Shown here: positions 1 to 8,901 of the stretch, in pieces
Position numbering within the stretch: the first letter of the stretch is position 1
How the letters are laid out: every line of letters starts with the position of its first letter
Source of the DNA: an uncultured Lachnospiraceae bacterium
GTDB lineage: Bacteria > Bacillota > Clostridia > Lachnospirales > Lachnospiraceae
Assembly (NCBI GenBank): GCA_910579685.1
Contig: CAJTVN010000019.1
Coordinates: 1 to 64,000, forward strand
Direction: 5' to 3'
Length of the DNA: 64,000 nucleotides
Notes under the pieces: model-generated
The model's input: only the letters and a program-made list of their open reading frames with translations
What the model was told of the DNA's origin: nothing
Databases searched by the model: none
Translations under genes and position numbers: made by a program

Positions 1-193
1 GTAAGCAGATATTTTCTTCCCGAAACTGCCTGAATCAGGCAACCCACCCCTAAATGAGCAAAACAGAAGCGGCTCTTTTGCCGCGGCTGACAGCTTGCTG
101 GCAGGTTTTGCGAATTTTGCGGGTTGGGCTGCCGTGAATCGCAGCGCTGCCGCACAAGTGGAATTTTTCCATACGTCAATGAATCCGGGGAAA

Positions 194-1693
194 TCAGAGG
201 GGAACCCGCCAGATCCGGTAATCCTCTCCCCTTGCCGTGTCATAGGCCGTCTGATAGCACAGCTCCCAGCCGTCTTTGTCCGGCACGTCCGCAAGGCAGC
301 TGGTGGGACATTCCACCAGATAAAAGCTCTCTCTGTGCGGAAAGCGCTCCCGGATCCATCCTGTCAGCTCCTCATAGGAAATCCGCCGGCTCTGCCCTTC
401 CCGGTAGTCCGCATAGCACTCGGGCTGCAGGCTTCCCACAAAATAAAACGTATAGTCAGGCCCCAGATAGGCAAGCACCGTGGAGGCCTCCGACACGTTT
501 GTGGAAAAGACAAGCTCATCTGCCGGCACATTCTCCCTGATATAGGATGCCGCATTCTTCCCGTCCGAATACACGCCGAAAAGCGCATTGGACAGGCTCG
601 AGCTCTCCTCCTTCCCATTCCAGTTCACAAACATGAGAACCGCAAGAAGCCCCAAAAGCGCCTCCGAGGCAATGCGGGATACCAGAAACAGCCTGTCTTT
701 CCCTTCCCTGCGGCGAATGCCGTCCTTCCCAAAGCAGATCCATACAAACCACACAAGCACAAAACAAATGGCAATGTAATGCCAGATATGCAGCTGATAC
801 ACCATGATACTGAACAGAGCCTCAAACAGGAAAGCGCCCGCCGCCACGATCCCGGGCCAGGCATTGCGAAGCAAGATCCCGGCGCTGACGGCCGCAGCCA
901 GAAACAGAAGGATCAGAAACTGATCCACTCTCCTGTCCCCTCCTGTGAGCCTTGTCAGAATCACATAGCTGTAATTTCTTATCTCCGTGATCAGCCCGGA
1001 TGCGGAAAAGCTGCGAAAATGGAACTCCGGACTGTCCGATACCTGATAGAACTGAACGATCCACAAAAAGAGGCTGGCCAGTGGAATCCAGAGCCCTTTT
1101 GCCGCCGTAAGGAGGGGAGAGAGCTTCTTTTCCCGTATGCTTCTGCCTGCGCTCTCCCACAGCCACATGGCGCAGATCAGCCCGGCCGGCGCAATGGCAA
1201 TGGAGTCCGCCTGAACGAGAAGTCCCAGAAGCAGCCCGTACAGCACGGGCCTTCGTCCCCTCCCCGGATAAACCCATGCCAGCAGCAAAAGCAATAGGGC
1301 GATCAGGCAATAATTTCTCGCCACGACCGGATAATAATAGGAAAAAATGGGACTGGTCAGGCAGAGCGCCCTGACCGGCAGACAGACGGGCCCCCGGTAC
1401 GCAAAAAGACCTGCGGCAGCAGCCATCACCAGATAACTGAGCACGCTGATGGTCTTAAAAGGCAGCCCCAGCTTTGCGAAAGGCATGACAAGGAAATACC
1501 ACAGGCAGGGATGCCCCTGGTATTTGATTTCCCGAATCAGCTCTGCGGGCGACAATTCCCTTGCGATCAGCCAGACATTGGCCTCATCCCGCCACAGCTC
1601 ATGGCCAAGAAGCAGGACGCCGTTAAACAGCAGATAGCCTGCAAACAAAATCGTTACTAATACGGTTTCCTTCCTCTTTCCTGTATCTCTCAT
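194..1693 (-). CDS. multi-pass membrane protein, GT-C glycosyltransferase-like
   Basis: A protein of about 499 residues that is mostly hydrophobic, with roughly ten or more predicted membrane segments and a soluble C-terminal part. The first extracellular loop carries an acidic motif, HELWRDEANVWL, which resembles the Asp/Glu-containing first loop of GT-C fold transferases that use lipid-linked sugars. I infer a role in building or decorating surface glycans, which fits the polysaccharide genes that follow. The start is uncertain: I chose the ATG at 1693, just before the basic stretch RDTGKRKE, but a GTG at 1780 in the same frame would add 29 residues. The exact donor and acceptor cannot be told. 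Confidence 0.7.
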   Translation of the reverse strand: MRDTGKRKETVLVTILFAGYLLFNGVLLLGHELWRDEANVWLIARELSPAELIREIKYQGHPCLWYFLVMPFAKLGLPFKTISVLSYLVMAAAAGLFAYRGPVCLPVRALCLTSPIFSYYYPVVARNYCLIALLLLLLAWVYPGRGRRPVLYGLLLGLLVQADSIAIAPAGLICAMWLWESAGRSIREKKLSPLLTAAKGLWIPLASLFLWIVQFYQVSDSPEFHFRSFSASGLITEIRNYSYVILTRLTGGDRRVDQFLILLFLAAAVSAGILLRNAWPGIVAAGAFLFEALFSIMVYQLHIWHYIAICFVLVWFVWICFGKDGIRRREGKDRLFLVSRIASEALLGLLAVLMFVNWNGKEESSSLSNALFGVYSDGKNAASYIRENVPADELVFSTNVSEASTVLAYLGPDYTFYFVGSLQPECYADYREGQSRRISYEELTGWIRERFPHRESFYLVECPTSCLADVPDKDGWELCYQTAYDTARGEDYRIWRVPL

Positions 1694-1825
1694 CAAAATC
1701 CGTCCGCCACTCCCCGCCCGGAAAATACGCAGCTTCCCGTTTTTACTTCCAGCAGTTTTTATACCAGTAAATGGTATCACGATCTGAAACAGCGGTCAAG
1801 AAAAGAAACAAATCGAGCGAAAAGA

Positions 1826-1865
1826 GGCTGCCTCGCTAAGGTTTTTGAACCCCCGCGCGGCAGCC
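1826..1865 (-). terminator. stem-loop terminator after the SGNH lipoprotein gene
   Basis: GGCTGCC and GGCAGCC form a 7-bp stem around a loop of about 26 nt. Read on the minus strand it lies 17 bases after the stop of the gene ending at 1883 and is followed by a T-rich stretch (TCTTTTCG), so it probably ends that transcript. Confidence 0.5.
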
Positions 1866-1882
1866 CCCTGCGGCTCATAAGA

Positions 1883-2947
1883 TCAGTTATTTTTTGTTTC
1901 CTCAATTTTTAATATTTTCTGCGCCAGGGCATCCGCATAAAGCTGTCTGCCCGCCGCCGTCAGATGCACGCCGTCCTCCAGGTATTCCTCCGCCGTATAG
2001 CCGTCGATTCCCAGATCCAGATAGGCGTCAAAGAACTCCGTCTGCTGTTCGTTGGAAACATACTGGCAGGTTCCCTTGTAATCGAACAGGGTTCCGTGTC
2101 CGGTATTGAGGGTATTGCCGTCCCCGATAAACCGATCCCCGTTGAAGAACTGGGCGTAGTTGGGAGCGCACAGGATAATCGTGGCATCCGGCGCAATCTC
2201 CCGCAGATTGGATACCGCGTAGCGCAGCGCCCCGGCATAGGTTTTCTGGTCAAAATCCTGATCCGGATTGTTCTGGGGAACCGCACGGAAGAAATCGTTG
2301 ATCCCGTATTCCACCACAAAATAGTCGGTCTTGGAGAAGTCCACATCCGGATTGTCTAAAATCTCCTTTGTCCTGGTCCCCGCAAAAATATCCGTGGAAA
2401 TTTTTCCCATCATGGCCTTGACCACGCCCACCAGGCTTCTGGAGGTCCAGAGCGCATCCTCCATCTCCTCACCGGCCTCCGCACTGGCGCTGGTTCCGCC
2501 GATTGCCAGGTTATATACATCCGCACTGCACTGCACCGAGGTCAGATAGGGAACTCCCGTACCGTCCCTGTTGTTGTCAAAAATACTGTCCCCGAGAAAT
2601 ACGATCTGCAGTGCGTTCCCCTGGGGTGCGATCTGATCTTCCTCCGTAATCACCTGTTCCTGCTCGGGCTCCGTCAGCTCCACCTCGGGCGTTACGATCT
2701 CCGGTGCGGGAGTCGTCTCTGCTTCCTCCACCGGCTGCGGTGAAGGGGTCGGCTTGGGCTGCTGCGGCTCCTGCGTTGGCTGCGGCTGCTCCTTCTGGAG
2801 CACTTCCCCGGTTTCCGTTATGATAATATTATCTGAAAGTACATTGTCCTTGTCTTCTTCCTTTGCCTTCACGCCACAGCCAAGCAGATTGACCGACAAA
2901 GCCGCTGCAACAAGCAGAATACCCATACATTTCTTTTTCATCTTCAT
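1883..2947 (-). CDS. SGNH/GDSL-hydrolase lipoprotein
   Basis: A 354-residue exported lipoprotein. The N-terminus has a basic start, a hydrophobic core and a lipobox ending NLLGC, followed by a Pro/Gln/Glu-rich linker (about residues 45-115) of the type that spans the cell wall. The SGNH hydrolase fold follows: block I GDSIFDNN, a Gly block LAIGGTSA, the Asn block GINDFF, and the catalytic Asp-His pair in DGVHLTAAG. Such enzymes are esterases or acetyl hydrolases; near glycan genes a role in removing or adding O-acyl groups on surface polymers is plausible, but the substrate is not shown. The ATG at 2947 has a good GGAGAAAGGA site in front and gives a clean signal peptide, so I preferred it to the upstream in-frame start. 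Confidence 0.85.
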   Translation of the reverse strand: MKMKKKCMGILLVAAALSVNLLGCGVKAKEEDKDNVLSDNIIITETGEVLQKEQPQPTQEPQQPKPTPSPQPVEEAETTPAPEIVTPEVELTEPEQEQVITEEDQIAPQGNALQIVFLGDSIFDNNRDGTGVPYLTSVQCSADVYNLAIGGTSASAEAGEEMEDALWTSRSLVGVVKAMMGKISTDIFAGTRTKEILDNPDVDFSKTDYFVVEYGINDFFRAVPQNNPDQDFDQKTYAGALRYAVSNLREIAPDATIILCAPNYAQFFNGDRFIGDGNTLNTGHGTLFDYKGTCQYVSNEQQTEFFDAYLDLGIDGYTAEEYLEDGVHLTAAGRQLYADALAQKILKIEETKNN

Positions 2948-3081
2948 CGTCCTTTCTCCTTCCACTGTCAAAATCATACCACATTTTTTTGCAAAATAAA
3001 GGGTGTGAGACCCTTTTTAAGGATTCTTCCGGCAACATTAAAAAAATCTTAATAATTTCCATTTGAGCTCTCTTTTATATT

Positions 3082-4650
3082 TTATTCCGGTTTTGCCGCT
3101 TTAGAACTGTGTGCGCCGAGATTGGAAAAATTATAGTCCGAACAATAAATTGAATACTTTCCGATCTTCACAAGAAGCCGGAATTGATTCTCACCCTTGC
3201 GCTTAAGAAGCCGGCCGAATTCCGCCCTCTCCGCCTCCGTGACAATATAGACGGTCTTCTTTTCAAACGGGACATTGGGAACATACCAGCCGCTGCAGCT
3301 GAGCCATTTGCAGATATCCATCTCTGCCACGGACGCCACAGGGGCAATCAGCAGCCTTCCGTTTGTCAGCACGGTCATGGTGTTTGCATTTTCGAAGGTA
3401 GCGTAGCCGCTGTCGTATCCATGCTCCTCCAGATACCGCACCACCGCAAAGCTGTCCGAAGAAGCCGGCTCCTGCGAACGCAGGACAGGCAGATAAATAT
3501 GAGAAAAGTTCACAACCGCCATCGCCGAAATCACCGCAGTGACCCCCACACGGATTGCCAGACTGCTGCACTGATACAGAAGCACGACGCCATAGGCGAC
3601 GGCAAAAATCAGAATAAAGTAATACCTCTGTGAGCTCTCCACCGTGGTAAACGCAACAATAAGAGCCGTCACCACCGGCGAGCTGCACAGAATCAGAAAA
3701 ATCCACTCCTCGGCCCGGATGAACTTTTTGCGGAGCATACGAAGCAGAATACCTGCCAGAACCATAAGCGCCGCAAACAGCAAAAGGCCCAGACAGATTT
3801 CGCCGGCAATGTCCGTATAGGGAAAGCCCATGGCCCTTCCCATATCGGGAAGCACTACCTGAATCAGCTTGCGAAACCCGTTTCTGATATTTCTGGAGAA
3901 TCCCTGGCCAATGGAGATGGGCGCAAGCGTCCCGAGAAAGCTCAGAATAAGCAGCGCAGCCACCCAAAGGCTGATCAAAAGATCCGTCCTTTGCCTCTTC
4001 CTCCTTTCATAAAGACAGTACAGACGGCGGATCAGCTCCATACCGGTCATAGGTCCGTAGATCACCAGAATCCCCCGGACTCCCTGCACGCCAAGACAGA
4101 GCGCCAGAAGGCCGCTTAAAATCAGAGGCCCCCACCGGAATCCCCCGCCCCTGACCCATTTCCCGTAAACCGCCAGGGTAAAGAACAGAACAATCACATG
4201 GATGGCATAATAACTGGCAAACAGGTACGTGAGCTCAAGGGCGATAAAACCCGAAGGAAGCATCAGGCACAGAAATACCATGAGCAGCCGGTATTTGTGC
4301 GCCATTCCCAACTGTCCGAGAAAATATCCGATACTGATGCAGATCAGAACCGTCATTACGCAGCAGGCCAGCCCCTGCGCCAGATTCATGTTATGACACA
4401 GCCCGTAAAAAAGCGCCGCAAGATTGGGAGCGCACAGAAGCCTCACTTCATTCGAGCCATACCAGCCGTCCGGCAGGACCTGCCCGCTTTCCCAGATCAG
4501 CCTGCCCAGGATCGCTTCCGCCCCGATATCCGCATTCATCTTATAGTTAAAGTGGAACAGATTGGTGACAAACACCGCCAGCAAAAAGCAGATTACCCCG
4601 ACCCACAATACGGCCTGAAACACTTTCTCAAATCTTTGCTCCACTCTCAT
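3082..4650 (-). CDS. polytopic membrane protein, function unknown
   Basis: A 522-residue protein with about ten or more membrane segments and a C-terminal soluble domain (roughly residues 390-500). The first outer loop contains NADIGAEAILGRLIWE, an acidic pattern again reminiscent of GT-C transferases or flippase-like glycan enzymes. I do not recognise a named family. The start codon lies only 3 bases beyond the stop of the epimerase gene at 4654, so the two are almost certainly co-transcribed and probably translationally coupled, which argues for a role in the same surface-sugar pathway. Confidence 0.7.
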   Translation of the reverse strand: MRVEQRFEKVFQAVLWVGVICFLLAVFVTNLFHFNYKMNADIGAEAILGRLIWESGQVLPDGWYGSNEVRLLCAPNLAALFYGLCHNMNLAQGLACCVMTVLICISIGYFLGQLGMAHKYRLLMVFLCLMLPSGFIALELTYLFASYYAIHVIVLFFTLAVYGKWVRGGGFRWGPLILSGLLALCLGVQGVRGILVIYGPMTGMELIRRLYCLYERRKRQRTDLLISLWVAALLILSFLGTLAPISIGQGFSRNIRNGFRKLIQVVLPDMGRAMGFPYTDIAGEICLGLLLFAALMVLAGILLRMLRKKFIRAEEWIFLILCSSPVVTALIVAFTTVESSQRYYFILIFAVAYGVVLLYQCSSLAIRVGVTAVISAMAVVNFSHIYLPVLRSQEPASSDSFAVVRYLEEHGYDSGYATFENANTMTVLTNGRLLIAPVASVAEMDICKWLSCSGWYVPNVPFEKKTVYIVTEAERAEFGRLLKRKGENQFRLLVKIGKYSIYCSDYNFSNLGAHSSKAAKPE

Positions 4651-4653
4651 AGG

Positions 4654-5649
4654 CTATTCTCCATAATAAGAAAGGAACCACTCTGCAAACCGGGAAAGCC
4701 CCTCCTCTATGGTGGTGGAGGGCTTGAAGCCGTAGTCCTTCATCAGCTCGCTGACATCCGCATACGTCTCGTACACGTCCCCCGGCTGCATGGGCAGGTA
4801 TTCCTTCCTGGCCTCCTTCCCCAGGCACTTTTCCAGAACCGAGATATAATCCATCAGTTTTTCAGGCTTATTGTTTCCAATATTATAAATTTTATAGGCC
4901 GCCTGGTTCTCATCAAAGGCCGGCGGATTGCAGAGAATGTTCTCCACTCCCGTCACAATGTCGTCAATATAAGTGAAATCCCTGCGCATGTCCCCATGAT
5001 TGTAGATCTGGATGGGCTCGCCCTTCATGATCTTTCTGGCAAACTTAAAGTACGCCATATCCGGCCTGCCCATGGGCCCATATACCGTGAAAAACCGCAG
5101 TCCCGTAAGCGGGATCCGATAGAGCCTGCTGTAGGCGTAGGCCATCAGCTCGTTGGATTTTTTGGTGGCGGCATACAGGCTCACCGGCTTGTCCACCTGA
5201 TCCGACGTGGAAAACGGAATTTTGGTGTTTCCCCCGTACACCGAGCTGGATGAGGCAAAGACAAGATGCTCCACCGGGAAATTCCTGCAGGCCTCCAGAA
5301 TATTGAAGAACCCCACGATATTGGACTGTATATAGGCGTCCGGATTGTCGATACTGTAGCGCACCCCGGCCTGTGCGGCCAGATTGACCACAATGTCCGG
5401 CCTGTGCGTTTCAAACAGGCCAAATACCGTCTCCTTATCCCCGATGTCTCCTCTCACAAACTTATACCCGGGAAAATCTCTCAGAATCGTAAGGCGCGCC
5501 TCCTTGAGAGAAACCTCGTAATAATCGTTCATATTGTCAATTGCAATCACGCGCGCACCCTTTTCCAGAAGGGCTCTGGAAAGGAAAAAGCCGATAAAAC
5601 CGGCCCCGCCTGTGATCAGGTAAGTCTTGGATGTGTCAAGTGATTTCAT
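4654..5649 (-). CDS. NAD-dependent nucleotide-sugar epimerase (UDP-glucuronate 4-epimerase type)
   Basis: A 331-residue extended short-chain dehydrogenase. The N-terminal Rossmann motif TGGAGFIGFFLSRAL binds NAD, followed by the acidic residue of VIAIDNMNDYY. The catalytic Ser-Tyr-Lys set is visible as SSSSVYGG and YAATKKSNE. The sequence after the Rossmann strand and the GRPDMAYFKFA segment are typical of the CapI/LpsL-like UDP-glucuronate epimerase group, which makes UDP-galacturonate for capsules and exopolysaccharides. Substrate choice between UDP-GlcA and UDP-Glc/GlcNAc cannot be fixed by eye. It is the first gene of a two-gene operon with the membrane protein ending at 3082. Confidence 0.85.
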   Translation of the reverse strand: MKSLDTSKTYLITGGAGFIGFFLSRALLEKGARVIAIDNMNDYYEVSLKEARLTILRDFPGYKFVRGDIGDKETVFGLFETHRPDIVVNLAAQAGVRYSIDNPDAYIQSNIVGFFNILEACRNFPVEHLVFASSSSVYGGNTKIPFSTSDQVDKPVSLYAATKKSNELMAYAYSRLYRIPLTGLRFFTVYGPMGRPDMAYFKFARKIMKGEPIQIYNHGDMRRDFTYIDDIVTGVENILCNPPAFDENQAAYKIYNIGNNKPEKLMDYISVLEKCLGKEARKEYLPMQPGDVYETYADVSELMKDYGFKPSTTIEEGLSRFAEWFLSYYGE

Positions 5650-5797
5650 GGCAAACTCCTTTTTCTTTCTTACGATTCACAGCCACTCCACTGACATGAA
5701 AATCGTAACTTTTTGTTTTCTATTTTCTTCCATTGAAACAAAGTATATACCAGCGTCCCGTCTTTCGTCAAATTACGAATTTCTTAATTCCTGCGGA

Positions 5798-5826
5798 TTG
5801 CAAAATCCCGCCTCGTATCTTATACT
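5798..5826 (+). promoter_or_regulatory. sigma-A-type promoter of the GT2 gene
   Basis: TTGCAA at 5798-5803 and TATACT at 5821-5826 are separated by exactly 17 bases, about 80 bases ahead of the glycosyltransferase start at 5907. Confidence 0.6.
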
Positions 5827-5906
5827 GGTAGAAAGCGCCGCTTTTTCTCATCGGTGCGCAACATACGGTCAGCAATTGACCTGACAGAAATTTGACAGGA
5901 GTTCCT

Positions 5907-6842
5907 ATGAATACCCAAAACGGCAAATTACTTTCCGTAATCATTCCCTCCTACAACGAGCAGGATATGATCGCCAAAACCTTTCATACGGTAAAAAAGA
6001 TTCTTGACGGGGAGAAGATCCCCTTTGAAATCCTGTTTGTGGACGACGGTTCCAGGGATCTGACTTATACGAACATCCATCAGCTGTCCAACCACAATCC
6101 CCAGGTAAAAGGCATCTCCTTTTCCCGCAATTTCGGCAAGGAGGCTGCGATCTTCGCCGGTCTTGAAGCCGCCGCGGGAGACTGCTGCGTGATTATGGAC
6201 TGCGATCTCCAGCATCCTCCCGGCACGATTGTGTCCATGTACCGCCTCTGGGAGCAGGGCTTTGAGGTGGTGGAGGGGGTCAAAGCCTCCCGGGGCAGGG
6301 AAAACCCGCTGCACACCCTCTGCGCCAACGGCTTCTATGGGATCATCAGCCGGGTGACCGGCATTGACATGGCCAACGCCTCCGACTTTAAGCTTTTGGA
6401 CCGCCGGGCCGTGGAAGCCCTGCTGCTGCTGCCGGAACGGGCTCCCTTTTTCCGCGCCCTCTCCTCATGGATCGGTTTTCAGACCGCCACCGTGCCCTTC
6501 GAGGTACAGGAGCGCACGGTGGGAACCTCCAAGTGGTCTCTCGGCAGCCTGATCCGCTATGCCATCCGGAATATCACTTCCTTCTCCGGCGCTCCCATGC
6601 AGTTTGTCACATTCATGGGCTGGATCATGTTTCTGCTCTCCGTCGTCCTGGGAATCCAGTCCCTGTACCGGTATTTTACAGGCACCGCCCAGGAGGGCTT
6701 TACCACGGTAATCCTTCTGCAGCTTTTCATCGGCAGCGTCCTGATGATCAGCCTTGGGATTATCGGGCATTATATTTCCAGAATCTATGACGAGCTCAAG
6801 GGAAGGCCAAGATATATTATCAGCAAAAGATGCGGGTACTGA
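5907..6842 (+). CDS. family 2 glycosyltransferase, DPM1/GtrB type, membrane-anchored
   Basis: A 311-residue protein. The N-terminal GT2 domain starts SVIIPSYNEQDM and carries the metal-binding region FVDDGSRDLT and the DCDLQHPP motif (a D-x-D-like signature) near residue 100. Two membrane helices at the C-terminus (about 230-250 and 265-285) are typical of GtrB/YkcC-type enzymes that transfer sugars from nucleotide donors to polyprenyl phosphate at the membrane. The start at 5907 was chosen over an upstream in-frame ATG because ACAGGAGTT sits 6 bases before it. It is the only plus-strand gene in this glycan region and has its own promoter. Confidence 0.9.
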   Translation: MNTQNGKLLSVIIPSYNEQDMIAKTFHTVKKILDGEKIPFEILFVDDGSRDLTYTNIHQLSNHNPQVKGISFSRNFGKEAAIFAGLEAAAGDCCVIMDCDLQHPPGTIVSMYRLWEQGFEVVEGVKASRGRENPLHTLCANGFYGIISRVTGIDMANASDFKLLDRRAVEALLLLPERAPFFRALSSWIGFQTATVPFEVQERTVGTSKWSLGSLIRYAIRNITSFSGAPMQFVTFMGWIMFLLSVVLGIQSLYRYFTGTAQEGFTTVILLQLFIGSVLMISLGIIGHYISRIYDELKGRPRYIISKRCGY

Positions 6843-6858
6843 AAACGGTACCCGCATC
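6829..6858. terminator. bidirectional terminator between the GT2 gene and rfbD
   Basis: GATGCGGGTAC and GTACCCGCATC form a perfect 11-bp stem with an 8-nt loop, followed on the plus strand by CTTTTATCCTTT. The stem overlaps the last codons of the GT2 gene and lies 10 bases from the end of the convergent reductase gene. Confidence 0.8.
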
Positions 6859-6868
6859 CTTTTATCCT

Positions 6869-7810
6869 TTAAAACTCAATTTCCCCAAGGTACCTGGCAA
6901 GTGCGTCCTGCCAGTCGGGAAGCGGCTCAAAGCCGTTTGCCGCAAGCTTGCTCTTATCCAGCCGGGAATTAAAGGGCCTCTTTGCCTTGGATTCCCCGTA
7001 TTCCTGCGTGGTTACGGGAATCACATTAAGGCGATGCGGCAGATACTCCGGATGTCCCATGGCCGCCGCCTGCCTGAAAATCTCCACTGTGAAATCATAC
7101 CAGCTGATATAGCCGCCCTCATTGGTCGCATGATAATAACCGTACCTCTCCGTCTCCGCCATATCCACCAGAAGTCTTGCCAGATCAAGAGTGTAGGTGG
7201 GCGTACCGATCTGATCGTTTACCACCCGGATCTTCTCATGGCTCTTTCCCAGATTCAGCATGGTTTTGATAAAATTCTTTCCATTGACTCCAAAAACCCA
7301 TGCGATCCGGACGATAAAGTATTTTTCCAGAATTTTTGACACGGCAAGCTCTCCCTCAAGCTTGGTCTGCCCGTACACATTCTGCGGCCTGTAGTCCTTG
7401 CAGTCCGGATCCCAGGGCTGGGTTCCCTGCCCGTCGAACACATAATCCGTGGAAAGATAAAGCATTTTGCAGTCAATCTCCCGGCACACAAGCGCTATAT
7501 TTTCCGTTCCCGCCGCATTTACGAGACGGACCTTTTCCACTTTGTCGTCATCCTCCGCCAGATCCACGGCCGTCCATGCCGCACAGTGAACCACCGCATC
7601 GGGCTTTTGCTCCAGAAGCGTCTTTCGAACCGCTTCCCGATCCGTGATATCCATGGAAACATAGGGCATCCGCGTGACACTGGAACCGTCAGCGATTCCG
7701 CTGTACGCAGGGGCAATGTCGGAACCGATTCCCTCATAATTTCTTTTGGCCAGCTCATTCATCACGTCATGGCCCAGCTGGCCCGCCACTCCGGTTACGA
7801 ATACTCTCAT
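6869..7810 (-). CDS. rfbD: RmlD/RfbD-like NAD(P)-dependent 4-ketohexose reductase
   Basis: A 313-residue short-chain dehydrogenase of the RmlD family. It begins MRVFVTGVAGQLGHDV (NADP-binding loop), has the family signature TDYVFDGQGTQPW and the catalytic YGQTKLEGE (Tyr-x3-Lys). RmlD enzymes reduce the 4-keto group of nucleotide-linked 6-deoxyhexoses, classically dTDP-4-dehydrorhamnose. There is no rmlA, rmlB or rmlC beside it; instead it ends a CDP-sugar operon and its ATG overlaps the stop of the upstream gene by 4 bases. I therefore infer that it reduces the 4-keto CDP-sugar made by its neighbours rather than a dTDP-rhamnose precursor. The symbol names the family, not a proven reaction. 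Confidence 0.85.
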   Translation of the reverse strand: MRVFVTGVAGQLGHDVMNELAKRNYEGIGSDIAPAYSGIADGSSVTRMPYVSMDITDREAVRKTLLEQKPDAVVHCAAWTAVDLAEDDDKVEKVRLVNAAGTENIALVCREIDCKMLYLSTDYVFDGQGTQPWDPDCKDYRPQNVYGQTKLEGELAVSKILEKYFIVRIAWVFGVNGKNFIKTMLNLGKSHEKIRVVNDQIGTPTYTLDLARLLVDMAETERYGYYHATNEGGYISWYDFTVEIFRQAAAMGHPEYLPHRLNVIPVTTQEYGESKAKRPFNSRLDKSKLAANGFEPLPDWQDALARYLGEIEF

Positions 7811-8901
7811 TGTCTATCGTTCCTTTCTTGAATAAAATCATCAATCTGGCTGTCCGTACACTTTATCATATCTTCCTGATCCCTGTAAGCCGCAAACCAG
7901 TCCGCCGTCTTCTCCAGGGTCCTGTCAATGTCCCAGACCGGCTCCCAGCCAAGCCGGGCTTTCAGCCTGGAGCAGTCCAGCTTCAGGAAATTCGCCTCAT
8001 GAGGGCCGCCGTCATACTGGTTTTTCCAGGAAATCTCCCGCTCCCCGCTCCCCTGCCTGCTCCGGTTCCAATACCGGCAGAATCGCGTAACCAGCTCTCC
8101 GGTGGTCAGACAGTCCGCCTCCTTCGGCCCCACGTTATAGCTTCCCGCCACGGATGGATCTTCGTACTGCGCTTTTACAATCATCAGATACGCCGTCACC
8201 GGTTCCAGCACGTGCTGATAGGGCCTTACGGAGTAGGGATTGCGGACTGCGATATCCTCCCCCTTCATGGCGGCCCGGATACAGTCCGGCAGAATCCTGT
8301 CCCTGGCAAAGTCCCCGCCTCCGATCACATTCCCGGCCCTTGCCGTTGAAATAGCGGGCCGGATCCCGTCAAAAAAGGAATTCCGGTAACAGCCCGTCAC
8401 CAGCTCCGAGCAGGACTTGGAATTGGAATAGGGGTCAAAGCCGTCAAGCTCCTCCTCCTCCCGGTATCCCCACTCCCATTCCCGGTTGCGGTAAACCTTG
8501 TCCGTGGTCACATTCAAAAAGGATCTCACACAGTCCTGTCTGCGCACGCACTCCAGCACATGAACGGTTCCCATCACATTGGTCTCATAGGTATAGACCG
8601 GATTTTCATAAGATTCTCTCACAATCGGCTGAGCCGCAAGATGGAGAACGATCTCCGGTTTTTTCTTCTGGAACACCGCCTGCAGATGGGGAAGATCCCG
8701 GATATCCCCGTAAACGCAGTCCATATCCTTCTCCAGGCCGAGAATCTCAAACAGGCCGGGCCCCTGGGGCATCCGCAGCCCGTAACCCGTCACATTGGCT
8801 CCGGCCCTTATCAGGATACGGCCGAGCCAGCTTCCCTTAAACCCCGTATGCCCGGTCAAGAGCACTCTCTTTCCTCTGAAAAATTCCAAATCAGACGTCA
8901 C
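7807..8901 (-). CDS. rfbG: CDP-glucose 4,6-dehydratase
   Basis: A 364-residue extended short-chain dehydrogenase that converts CDP-glucose to CDP-4-keto-6-deoxyglucose. It has the characteristic start GKRVLLTGHTGFKGSW, the LAAQPIVRESY segment, and the catalytic region ending DPYSNSKSCSELV (Tyr-x3-Lys). I chose a GTG start at 8901 because AAGGAGG stands 6 bases upstream and the GTG overlaps the TGA of rfbH as GTGA, the usual sign of coupled translation; a further in-frame GTG at 8943 lacks this. It acts between RfbF and RfbH in the CDP-3,6-dideoxyhexose pathway. Confidence 0.95.
   Translation of the reverse strand: MTSDLEFFRGKRVLLTGHTGFKGSWLGRILIRAGANVTGYGLRMPQGPGLFEILGLEKDMDCVYGDIRDLPHLQAVFQKKKPEIVLHLAAQPIVRESYENPVYTYETNVMGTVHVLECVRRQDCVRSFLNVTTDKVYRNREWEWGYREEEELDGFDPYSNSKSCSELVTGCYRNSFFDGIRPAISTARAGNVIGGGDFARDRILPDCIRAAMKGEDIAVRNPYSVRPYQHVLEPVTAYLMIVKAQYEDPSVAGSYNVGPKEADCLTTGELVTRFCRYWNRSRQGSGEREISWKNQYDGGPHEANFLKLDCSRLKARLGWEPVWDIDRTLEKTADWFAAYRDQEDMIKCTDSQIDDFIQERNDRQ

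Noticed and set aside
95..1297. 400-codon plus-strand frame opposite the first membrane protein
   Set aside because: Basic, Pro/His-rich composition with no domain, antisense to a credible multi-pass membrane protein.
6869..7810. dTDP-rhamnose pathway
   Set aside because: Only an RmlD-like reductase is present; rmlA, rmlB and rmlC are absent and the neighbours make CDP-sugars.
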